Positions 47,048-57,765 of a DNA stretch of 64,000 nt are shown here, piece after piece (positions within the stretch are counted from its first letter, which is position 1; every line of letters begins with the position of its first letter). The notes under the pieces were generated by a model. It did no database searches, had not been told where the DNA came from, and saw nothing but the letters and a program-made list of their open reading frames with translations. Origin of the DNA: Certhia americana (Eukaryota; Chordata; Aves; Passeriformes; Certhiidae); NCBI GenBank assembly GCA_018697195.1, contig CM031870.1:4560497-4624496 (forward strand), read 5' to 3'. The translations under genes were made by a program, and so were the position numbers.

Positions 47048-50000
47048 ATGCAGATACTTTTTAAAATAAAATCCATAAAATGGATTTACTTCTGGTTATC
47101 TTACTTTAAAGAACTTTTGACAGAAAGGGTTTTTTAAGGTATGTTTTGGTACTTAGTTGATAAATACTCTGATGAGAATCCTGTTTTGAAATCTTTACTG
47201 CCATGATTTGTAATAATATGGAAAATCTGCCTGCTGCAGACTGTAAATATTTTTGACAATTCTTGTGGATGTAATTAAAAGTGCCAGTTCTTTAGAAGGA
47301 AGGAATATGAGGAAATCACATGGAATTTCAAGGTAAGGGAAGGACTTGGTGGGAAGAAAGTGGGATGACAAAGGAGATAATAAATCCTTGCTTTCTTGAT
47401 CGAAAAAGAATGTAGTCAGCATATGTCAAAGTGTTTTGATATATAATGGAAAACTTAAGGAATTCAACAGAAGAAACATTTCACACTTCAGATTTGTTGC
47501 CATGGCAGTCTGCACAGCTGGGTTTGTACCATTAGATTGCTTTCACTTGGTGAAAGTATTGGACAAGATACTCAAGAAATACACAAGGTTTTGCTTATTA
47601 GGAGACTACATAAATTAATTGAGGAGCAGATGTTTAGGATTCATCAGTTTGTTGAGCACTTCACAGCTGCAGAAACTTAGGCAAGAATCAATTCCTCTCT
47701 GAGTCCTCAGCAAATAGTGGAAGTGAGAGTGGCACTTGGGCAGGTTCTGCTTTCCTTGGGTCTTACCAGTCCTTGTGCTCCTGCAGTGAAGCTCACGAGG
47801 TCTCTAGCCTAGACACTGTGCTGCTTTCATTTTTATTAAGCAGCAGTTAAGTGGGGCATTACTGATGCACATACCCACAACACAAAAGCAATTTAATTGA
47901 ATCTTAGTTTTAAACAGGGGGGAAAAAAGGTGTTAACTTCCTTGTGAGGCTTGTGGTAGCAGAGTCATATTTTCTTCACAATGATATTCTCCTGTTACAC
48001 AGTAGTTGAATGAGTATTTTCTGTGAGTGCTCCAAAACGTGTTTGACTTCTGTGACGTCTCTGTATTGACAGATAATGGCACATTCAGGTGCCATGTCAG
48101 CCTGGTTTGTACTTTGTTGTACCTGATCAACCCTTTTTACTTGCATTTATGTAGTTGTTCACTCTTCAAAAGCTGTGGGCTTGTGAACTTCCTGCTTATT
48201 AACTCTGTTCTCACTGAAGATCCTTCAGTCTCTGTTGTATATGAGGGGTTTTACTAATCCAGCTGAGAAACAGCCTTTTTGTTGGTTGTATCCAAAAGCT
48301 CCATGAAATGAAGGATCAGAAAATCACTGCTCTGTTCTTGTTCCGAGATGCTGGCTCTCCTATTATAGAAAACACCCTTTAAAACACTGTGTGGAAGTAA
48401 GGGCATCCTGTCAGATACTAGGCTTTGATTAAAATCATATTGCAACTTCTACTCTGACAGTTGCCATTTTCATTTATTTCTCACTGAGACTTAAAATTTA
48501 GAAGTGGCTTGGACTGAGGGTTCTTTTTAAAGAGCGTACCAATAATAATTTTAAATAGAGTTTGCTGTTACTTGCTGTCTTCTTACACTTCACAGAACAC
48601 CAAAAGGGAACAAATGAATAATTTTGAAAATATAGCCAAGAAAATATTTTCATATATGTAGGGTAAACTGATTTATCCATGGGGAGTAACCTTTTGGTTC
48701 AATGGTTACTGCAATGAATGTGTCATAAGGTATCTTAGATTCTTTAAAGCTGTGTTTTCTTTGGGATGCCAGAGGTGTGGGTTATTTTACTATGTTGTTC
48801 AGAGAACCAAGAGAATTTCTGCGGGAAGCTGATTGTGGCAGCACAAAGGAAAGGAAGTTGTCAGGATGTGGCCAATGTTTGCATTGATCTCCAGGTGCAC
48901 TGTTACTCTGCCACATTAATTGAAGGATTCTTTATGCTGAAGAAAGTCAGGTGAAGTATGTGCCTTTTGGCTTTCACTCCCAGCCAACTTCACGCTGATA
49001 AATAATGAGATTTTAATAATGTCAAATTAAGGCCTGGAAATTTGACATCCAAGTCGTGCAATTTGTTATGTTTTGATTCAGTGAAGCCACATAGGTTTAA
49101 CTTTGTCTACAACCGATTTTTGTCAAGAAAAAAAAAAAAAACAACCACCCAAAAAAAACCCAACACACATTTTATTGACCACGTACACTTGAACACTTTT
49201 TATTGAGAATATATTATGAGTGAATACTTCCTTTATGAAGCTTTCCAGAAAGTCCATTTCTGTGGTATTTTGACTTGATATTGGAGTCCACATCTCTTCA
49301 CTGTAATGAAACAGGAATTTTCTAGTGGCTGATCACCTTCTTTCATTAACTGAAATTAAATCTTCAGAGACCAATAAAATTTGATTCTGAAATGTAAACT
49401 TTTGAAACTAGGACTTCTAGTAAGTTGGTCAGCGAGGACCTGTCTTGAGCTAGCTGTGTTAATAACTCAGATAGAAGCAGAGCATGACATTTTTGTTAGT
49501 TTGTTGATTTGTGATTAATTAGCAGTTCAGCAAGAGGGCTATAAGCCATAGATCAATTCAAATATTACTTTTAATTTTGTGAGAAAATAACACTGTTAAT
49601 ATTGGCACTTAAGTAGTGCTTACTTTCTAATACACATTATATACATACAGAAGCATACAGTACACCTTTCTGTTCAGAGGTTTACATTTAAATGATACAC
49701 TTTCAGAAATAATTTAATAAACTCTTTGCAGATTCTTTTTTACATCAGTAGGCTGATTTTTATCTTGCATATATACAGTATTTTATTCATATCTATTTAA
49801 ATGTGTAATAGATAAGCCCCTATTTACAGTTACCAGAAACCTTCAGGTACTTGAAATGGAAAGGCCCCATTCTCGAGAACTTTGTGTATTAAACATTTGT
49901 TCATAAAAGCTATTCCTAATTTATGATATCTTGTATTTCCTTAAGTATTTTACTGCACTTGCTCATCTACTGTTCTTTATATAAATGCTGCAAAGCTCTC

Positions 50001-52889
50001 TCTTTTTGGGATACTGCTTTTTAAGATATACTAGGTGAGGGTGCTGCAATTAAGTTCAGAATTTCCTCAAGAGAACAGCAGCCAGGCAGATCCATGGCAC
50101 AGTTTCTTTGAGGTAACTGATGCATTAACTTTTCAAAGAGGTTGAGTGGATTGAAGTCTTGTTCATTAAATTATCCAAGTTGTTGTATATATGATTGCCA
50201 TCACATTTAGTGTTAATCTGGGATACAGACAAACATCCATAGCTTTGTTGCAGTAAAAAAGATTAGGAAAAAATCAGATTGGATACCCCACAGGTAAATT
50301 CCATAAAAATCTGTCTTTTTACATCTCTTAAATAGCAGCTTCCATTTTACTACATAAGTTTGTTTGTAACATCAAATCACTGAGTAAGATTTGGATCATT
50401 GTAAAGGAGTCAGTGTGACGAAGTAAACATGAGTACTGAATGGTACCAGGTGTTCAAGACAAGCAGGGATGGGAGAGAAATGGAAGTTAAATAAATTGTG
50501 CAGAGAAGTGAAAAATGATAAAGAGAAATGATACAAGACCCATGATCTGAAACTGAGAATTCAACACGGAGAGACAGGAACAGAAATAAAAGGCAACAAA
50601 AGTTCTTTTCGAGATAGAAAATAAAAATTTTTAAGAGGAGGAGGAAATGGAATTAAGGAAGCAACATGAAAGTTGAAATTGCACTTAAAATTGCCTGCTC
50701 AGCTGCACTGTTCTGGCAGTGTCCCAGTTCTGAAAGCCTCTATTCACACCAGATAAGCCAGTTCCTCCCTGCTGGAACTCCTCCTGCATAATGGCACAGA
50801 ATTTCTTTAACAGATTTTACATGAGATTTAATGTAGTGCATTAAGAAACCTCATTTTCCTCAGATGGGAAGAAGGAGTCTGTTTGCTTGACAGCTGTAAG
50901 GAAAGATTTTGTTCTTAAGCACTTCTGTGTGGAAGTGAGCTTGAATGCTCAAGATGTGTAGGAATTCATAGAAAATCTCTCAAGGTGGGTAAAACTTAAG
51001 AAAGGAGCCAGTATCATGTATGTCAGTACAGAGGCACTATAAATGAGTGTGTGAGTTGGACACGATAAGGAAAAGCTTCCATCTTTAACATGGTTTTCAT
51101 CAACAGGCTAAAACTGAAAACACCACAGAAATAGATTATTTCCCCTGTAGGCTTTAAGGGTTAAAAATATTCAATAAAAAAGGAAAAACTCTTAAAAAAA
51201 GTAAAGATTAATGGAAAGTCTTCCATCACGATGTTGATAACTTAGAGATGCCTGTATATAAAGAAGATAAGCAAAGATGAATATGGGAAGAAATTGCTTG
51301 ATGGGAAAAGATCTGAAAGGTCTATTCCTCACCTGCTTTTCACATAGAACTTTAGTATGTGTCTCTGCTGACAGACTGTGATCAGTTATCAGGCAAGATT
51401 TTGCTCTAAGCAATGGGAAAGGTTCAGTTCTGGTCTTGCTCCATGTTTTTTTCTATACCAGAAGCTTGAAAAGTCACATTTTTTTAACAATGTCATATGG
51501 AATTTGTGTTGTGCTGTGACAGATTAAACAATAAAATGATGCTGTAGCATGTATCAAGTGACAAAAATGTCTTGTGGCCCGATACCAGTGGGAGAAAATC
51601 AGCTTCACTTGTACCCCCCTCCTGTCCCCCCCTCCTGTCATTAATGCAATAGCAGCACAAGAACAGGTAGTTTTTGGGTCAGTGCTTTGTAGTTTGTAAC
51701 TGTTATGTGTTTCCTGCAGTATGTCTGTGCTTCTCACATATTTCATATCATCAGTAAAATTTGGTGATCTGGATTGGATTCCTTCATCCCTACTGTGAAA
51801 CTAGACTTTACTGTTTATCCAAGATTCCAAATGGAAGGCTTTTTTGACAGGTCAGCAAAGAGCTGTTGCTGACTGGGATTCTTATATTGAGAAATTTATA
51901 TGGTTCCCAAAGCTCCAGAGATGTCCTAGATTAAAGAGAGTTTAATTTATTTGTTGCAAACATATCCCTTGGAAATACAAAATGTTAATCATAAACATAT
52001 TTATTTTTTAGATAATTACTCTTGTTACATGAACATATGTGGACCATAACACTTAGGAAGACAATCTTTACTAGTTAAACTCTGATTTAACTTTGTAAAC
52101 CACTGTGTCCTTCATTTTAGTATGTGGAACAAACATCTCTAAGTTCCATCAGAATCATTTAATAAATATTTCTGAATTCCTGAAATGTTTTAGGATACAA
52201 ACAAAGCACTGGGAAATTAAAACACACTTTTTGTTATTTGTTATAGCTAAAAGAAAAATCAGTTTACCATAAATGTTAAAACAGGTTAGTTTGTGTGAGA
52301 AAATAATTTCTGAAAAAAGTAAATTAGTCTTCTTTTAGAATGGATTCAGTGATGGAGAAAGGAATTAAATAATTTAATTTATAATTAACATTTACAATTT
52401 GGACATGTATAATTGGGTAATATGATCTTCAGTAAAGATCATCTCTATAATCTTCATTGAAAAATGCTATTTACTTCATCAAGGATAGCACTATCACTTC
52501 TTTGTACAGAAAACAAGGTAATACCTTTTTCTATACAAGATACAAGGTGCTGTGTCTTCAGTCAAGACTTCAATAAACTGCTTAGTGATTTCTTCAGACA
52601 GAAAGATCAGAGCCATGAAAACAGAGTTTATCCTTTGTCACCAGTTCAGTGCACTGAAGGTATCCGATGTCACAGGTAATGCAGCACATAGGCCAGAGCC
52701 TCACACCACTTCAGCAAACAACAACTCCTGGAAAATTAAGACTCTTGCATTCAACTGCAGTGGAAGCTCCTTCCAACCTCTTGGTTGGGGCTCTCAGATA
52801 TCTCTGAGTGCCAACACAGCAGCGTCACTGTCCCAGCATTGAGCAGCCAGTGCTGCAGTGCTCACAGAGCACCAGAGGTTGTGTCACAC
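47048..52889. other. Intronic/intergenic sequence, no gene recognised
   Basis: AT-rich with no recognisable exon. Small features are an A-rich stretch at 49126-49165 and a C-rich duplicated unit (CCCCCCTCCTGT twice) at 51614-51640. The GPR146 3' UTR should occupy the right end; its polyadenylation site is not determined. Confidence 0.45.
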
Positions 52890-53894
52890 CTATGTCATGA
52901 CCTGCTGTACAACTGTGCGCTCGTGAGAACATCCTTGGCTCCCACAGTGTATCTTTTTAAGCAAACGTCGTAATTTGTTGGGAAAGTTTTTGTTAATGTA
53001 TCTATAGAGCAGAGGCATGACAAAGCTGCTGGAGAAAGCCAGGAATTTTGACAAAATCGTGGCGAAGTGTAATATTTGAATGGAATTTACGTCTGGAATT
53101 CTTCCTCGTAGGTTAGTAAATGTGCTTACCAAGAGAATAACATAATAGGGTGTCCACAGGGTGAACTGCGTGCAGACTGTGGCAATCAGAAGCCTGTGCA
53201 CTGACGGATCCAAGCGCCCAGTGTCCTGATCCAGTGGCGTGGCCTCCTTGCGTATCCGCAGGATCAGCGTCAGTGCGTAGAGAACGGCGATGGCGGGTAC
53301 AACGTACCCGATGAACACCATGATGGCATCTGCTGCTTCCTGGTTCTGCATCTTGGAACACTCAATTATTTTGGTGGACACATGGTTGCAGACGTAGAAG
53401 AGGAGAGATGAAAAGCTAGTGAGCATGGCTCCACCCCAGATGAACCCGCAGACGTGTTTGGTGTTGTACACACTGGACATGTAAGTCCTGGGCAGGGCAC
53501 GTTCGATGTAGTAGTCCAGACTGAGCAGTGTGGTAGAGTACATGGTAACTAACGATGAGACATTGAATAAAATAAGGAAAGTAATATAAACTTCATTGTT
53601 GGAATTCCAGATGGCCCATTTTGTATTGGCAAGACCCAGCAGGTACATGGGTGCCAGAGTGTTGATGATGAGACCGGCAATGGCAATGTTGACAAAGTAA
53701 ACATCTGGCATAGTCATAGTAGCTTTGTTGTAGAGGTTAACTAGGACCAGCAGGCCATTGTAACAAAGACCAATTGGGAAACATATAATGAGGTAGAGAA
53801 GGGAAAAGATGGAAAGCACAAGGTCGAAGTCATGGCAGAGGTGCTGGTCCTCACTGTTCTCGGTACTGTTGATTAAGGCTTCACAGCTCCACAT
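52890..53894 (-). CDS. GPR146: GPR146, G protein-coupled receptor 146
   Basis: 334 residues, full length compared with human GPR146 (333). The family regulates hepatic lipoprotein/cholesterol output and has been proposed to respond to proinsulin C-peptide, although the ligand is debated. Matching blocks include [10 protein letters not shown] (60-69), [17 protein letters not shown] (111-127), [11 protein letters not shown] (129-139), [20 protein letters not shown] (141-160), [12 protein letters not shown] (225-236) and [17 protein letters not shown] (285-301). The DRY position is D-Y-Y-IER and the NPxxY position is MPLLY, both normal for this family. N9 is a glycosylation site. The C-terminus VVQQVMT parallels VQQVLA in human. 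The ATG at 53894 opens MWSC, as in human. The coding region is one exon. Confidence 0.97.
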   Translation of the reverse strand: MWSCEALINSTENSEDQHLCHDFDLVLSIFSLLYLIICFPIGLCYNGLLVLVNLYNKATMTMPDVYFVNIAIAGLIINTLAPMYLLGLANTKWAIWNSNNEVYITFLILFNVSSLVTMYSTTLLSLDYYIERALPRTYMSSVYNTKHVCGFIWGGAMLTSFSSLLFYVCNHVSTKIIECSKMQNQEAADAIMVFIGYVVPAIAVLYALTLILRIRKEATPLDQDTGRLDPSVHRLLIATVCTQFTLWTPYYVILLVSTFTNLRGRIPDVNSIQILHFATILSKFLAFSSSFVMPLLYRYINKNFPNKLRRLLKKIHCGSQGCSHERTVVQQVMT

Positions 53895-53955
53895 AGTGAT
53901 TTCAGCTTTTGTGTCTTCTTTGCTGGTTACCAGCTTTTCTGTAGAGAGAGAAATA
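53895..53955 (-). promoter_or_regulatory. GPR146: 3' splice acceptor and 5' UTR of the GPR146 coding exon
   Basis: The minus strand reads TATTTCTCTCTCTACAG|AAAAGC, a near-ideal acceptor with AG at 53940-53939. This leaves a 44-nt 5' UTR before the ATG. A leader exon must lie upstream, most likely in the CpG island at 56.2-56.8 kb. Confidence 0.75.
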
Positions 53956-56160
53956 GTGAAAGTGTTGTTAAAATATTACACTGTTAATGAAATGCAAAGT
54001 ACTGTGAAGAAAACATTTTGAACTTCAAGATTATACACATCACATAACTGACACTGTTAGTCTAGAAGAAAGTAAATGGTTATTTAAAATTTCATTAGAC
54101 TAATACATGTTCTGCAGTTTTGATTTCAATTAAACTAGTGGCAAATTAGTTGATACAGGACATTCAACAGAAGTAAACTGTAAACTATCATTAAGTACTG
54201 ATGTATACATGAACACTAATGCAATTTTTAGGAAATTCTTAAACCGTATCTTGTATATAGCTAAAAAAAAATAACGGTAACTATTGAAGAGTGGAAAGAC
54301 ATAAACTGAAGCACAAATCTTCTCAGTATGATGGAAAACAGAGATCTTCTAACATCTTAAATAAGCTTTAACTTAAAAAAGTTTCTTAGGAGGTACATCC
54401 AAGGCAGTATGGTGGATGTGTACTGGATCACTGATAAGATTGACAAAGACTAGGGGATACTGGGAAATGAGGTGTAGGGGGGGGAGGTTGGTTTTGTTGG
54501 GTTTTTTTTAAATAGGTCAGTTTGTATTCAGACTTCCAACCTTATAACCATTTAGTTTCAAAAAAACAATGGACCTCTGTAGTCCAGGGAACCTAATATC
54601 AGGGCAGCCTGACTTTCCAAAAAGGCAAGAATCAGCTATCATTTCCTCTCAAAATAGCTCGAATTCTTTTAAAAAGTATGCTACTATCAGCAGTTGTGGT
54701 CCAGCCATTTTTGCTTTATCGTCTGTAGAGATAGCATTTTAACTGAAACCAAGTGAACTTCAAAGCAGTTGCGTAAAGTTGCTTTCCAAAATGCAGAAAC
54801 AAGAAATAATCTCTGAAGTACAACTCAAAACAGGCACAGCCTTAAAATCATGGCTGTTATTTGTGGCAGCCCATTTCAGGGACAGTGTAGAGCTGGTGCA
54901 GCAGGTGACTGACAGTGTCTCGTACTCTGCCTGTCACATACTCCCGTGGTATTGTGTGCTTCTCTGTCAGCACCTATAGCAAAGTGTAAGTACACATACC
55001 TGGATTCTTTCCAGAGGGAGAGCAAGATTTAATCAATCCACAATAAACATTGTGCAATGAAAATGAATGCTACTAGACAGCATGCTATACTCCATGAACC
55101 AGATGGCTAAATGATACTGTGTGGGGTCTGTGAGCATACGTGACTGCATCTCCCTGGTACTAATCCTTTGACTCTTCAGCCATAGTACAAAATTTGTCCC
55201 AAAATTGTGTGAACTTCCATGTTTTATTTCCCACTGCAGTTGTTTTGTGTGCATTTTTCTTGTAAATAACATAAGCTGAGCCAGAAATCAGGCTAAAAAT
55301 ACCATAATTTTAGCTGGGCAAGCAAATTTTTATCCCTGTCCTATGTTGGATTTCCTCAGAGAAGTGGCTTCTGTGGCAGCACCAGAAGTTCTATTGTTTT
55401 CAAAGGTTGTTTTCACCTTTGTGGCAAAACTTGACTTTTTTGGTTCATTTTCTCACATCAGTTCTTCAGCTATACTGAATGGATGAGTGGACTGTACCAT
55501 ATCTTTATGTTGTCCTTCCATCCTCATTCTATTTTCAAGCACAGAAAACAACCCTGTTAGTTTTCAGGAAGCATCTGCTGTTTTATGTTTTTAAGAAAGA
55601 AAAAGAAAAGCTGTTTTTTTCGCAGTTGAAGGGAACGAAAACTACATCTCATTGAACTGTTATGACTCGATTCAAACGAAGCAGCAGACTGGAACTAGAT
55701 ATTGCAAATATATGCATTCTGATGAGTGCAAAGGTGACTAAGCACAGGCATGGATACAATCACGTAATTCCATTATGTAGGTTTATCCTTAAGCATGGAG
55801 CTTTGATTACTCCAGACTGAATTACATCAGCCACTGAATAACTTGTCTGTATATTGTCTCAGAAGATCAACAGTCTTTGCTACCAGGCTTTGTACTTTAC
55901 AGAGCAGGGGGATGTCTGGTTTCCAAAGTGTTTTCAGTCATTATCCTTATTTTTTCTTTACATCCCATAAGTGCAGTTAAACACGACAATTCTGTTTCAA
56001 TGACAGAAATGGCAGGCAACTCATTGTGTTAAATAGTAACCTTCGGAAAACGACAATATTTACCTCTGAAACGAGCAAAACTAAAACCCCAAATTAAAAC
56101 ATTTTCTCGGAAAATCTTCTGGACGACTTTCAAGTTCCCAGGTGAGGTATTTCTGCCGCT
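53956..56160 (-). other. Probable GPR146 leader intron
   Basis: AT-rich sequence between the acceptor at 53939 and the CpG island. No other exon is recognised; a 66-codon + strand frame at 54779-54979 has no features. Confidence 0.5.
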
Positions 56161-56900
56161 GAAGCCGCAATGGCCGGTGTTGAATGCTGCCTTCCCAGCG
56201 AAGGCAGTGCGCCTGTTTGCTGTGCAGCGCAGGCCCCGCTCAGCGTTCGGCTCCCAGCGCTGCCTTTTGTCATTCCCAAGGCAGCTCCGCCGTGCCCGGC
56301 TCACTGCTGGCAGCGCAGCGCGGCTCGCTCGGACCCGCTGACCCCTTCCCTGCGTGCTCACCGGCAGCTCTGCAGCCCCAGCTCGCCTCTGTTGCATAAG
56401 TGCAGGCTGCAGGCTGCAGCAGCCTCTTGTTTACAGTGCCCCGGCGCTGCCCGGATCCTGCCGTGCTCACCCCGGGGTCGCGCTGGACGCGCAGCCCCCG
56501 CCCGCCGCTCACCGCGGCCCCGCCGTGCTCCGCAGCCTCTCACCTTTAATTCCCGTGTGCCGCTGCCCCGAGGGGCCCTCCCGAGGCACCGAGCCGGCCG
56601 CCAGGCCCCGGTGTGGCTCTCCCGGGGATCATGGTGCTGGCCCGGCCAGCGCCCGGCACCGCGCTGGGAGCCGCTGCCTGCGCTGCACTTGTTTTGCCTC
56701 TCTAAGTTACTCACAAGTTTCTGCTTGGCTTGGCAGGCGCCTGGCCCCTCCCTTCCCCTGTTTACAGCCAGTTTCAAGAAGTGAGAGGTTGTGCTCGGAG
56801 CTGTTGGATCCGGCTCGCTTTGTAGTCCTTGCGTTTCGGATTTACTGCTTAAAATCCATGGGCGTGCAGGTTTGTTATGGTTTTGTCATCCGTGCTGGGG
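56161..56900 (-). promoter_or_regulatory. GPR146: CpG island, probable GPR146 promoter and leader exon
   Basis: This is the only CpG-dense block in the right 50 kb. On the minus strand it offers four GTGAG donor sites. In + coordinates they read CTCAC near 56357-56361, 56466-56470, 56508-56512 and 56539-56543. Any of them could join to the acceptor at 53939, giving an intron of 2.4-2.6 kb. Open frames on both strands here are GC-driven and show no domain, so no protein is called. The transcription start is not determined. Confidence 0.6.
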
Positions 56901-57632
56901 TTCTGCAGGGACGCTGCAGAGCCCGTGCCATTCCCTGCAAGTGCAGTCAACAGCCTTCACTCAAGAGCGTGGGTTTTATTTTTAACTCGGGATGAGAATA
57001 TGTAGCTTTGAGGTTTCATTTTCATAGGCCATATATCCTGAACAATCAGTATTTAAAAATTCCCATACTACAAAGTGCACAGGTGCTGGTACTGGCAATC
57101 ATAAACCAGCTTGTAAAATAAGGTAGGAAAAAAAAAACGTTTCTGAGCATTTACTTTGAATTTGGAGATTGTTTTGGTGTTGTGAAAAGGTGGTAAGACA
57201 CAGCCCTCATTTTGTGTTGGTGTTACAAGTATCATTCTGCTTCCTTTTTAAAAAAGTTGATTAATCTCAAGGACATTTGCATGTCACTTGCAGTTAATGA
57301 ATGTGAACATTTGTATTTTCCACAACTTTAAAATGGATCACTTCTTGAAAGAGCTTTTGAATTGCAGATTGATTTATCCCATAATGAGTTTTGTATTGTG
57401 GTTGTTCCATTGTTTATATGGAAACTCCTCAGACTGCTGAAAAGTTACTACCTTTGAAGTATGTTTCTAACTGATATCACCAACCAAAACAGAGACCTGC
57501 CTTTTTCAAAATAATTTGTCTTATATTTAGAAATTCTGAAGCTTTATTCCGTAGCAAATAAACACCAATGTAGCATCCCTTACTGAAAAAATAAGCAGGT
57601 ATTTATGAAATAAATACCGGAAAAACACCGAA
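56901..57632. other. AT-rich sequence, no gene recognised
   Basis: Sequence between the CpG island and the SINE. Nothing identifiable. Confidence 0.45.
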
Positions 57633-57765
57633 CCTGAGATTAGCTCAGTTGTTTGGAGCATGATGCTAATAACAACAGTGTTGTGAGTTTGATCTCCATA
57701 TGGGCCATTTGCTTAACACTTGGACTAGATCCTTCCCTTCCAACTCAGAGTATTCTGTGAAGTCT
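57633..57765 (+). mobile_element. tRNA-Ile-derived SINE with CR1-like tail
   Basis: Positions 57637-57707 align by eye with tRNA-Ile. They contain GATTAGCTCAGTTGTTTGGAG (box A region), the anticodon-loop word GCTAATAAC, a degenerate box B (GAGTTTGATCTCC) and a TGGGCCA acceptor end. The stretch that follows (TTGGACTAGATCCTTCCC, TTCCAACTCAGAGTATTCTGTGA) matches the 3' end shared by CR1 LINEs. A tRNA-Ile head joined to a CR1 tail is the architecture of the zebra finch SINE family (TguSINE1), mobilised by CR1. The copy is diverged and single. Confidence 0.8.

Noticed and set aside
56170..56995. Long GC-rich frames on both strands in the CpG island (up to 213 codons)
   Set aside because: High GC removes stops; the translations are Ala/Pro/Arg-rich without motifs, and the block is better explained as a promoter/leader exon.
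57633..57707. Functional tRNA-Ile gene
   Set aside because: Box B is degenerate, stems are mismatched and it continues into a CR1-like tail, so it is a SINE copy and not a tRNA gene.
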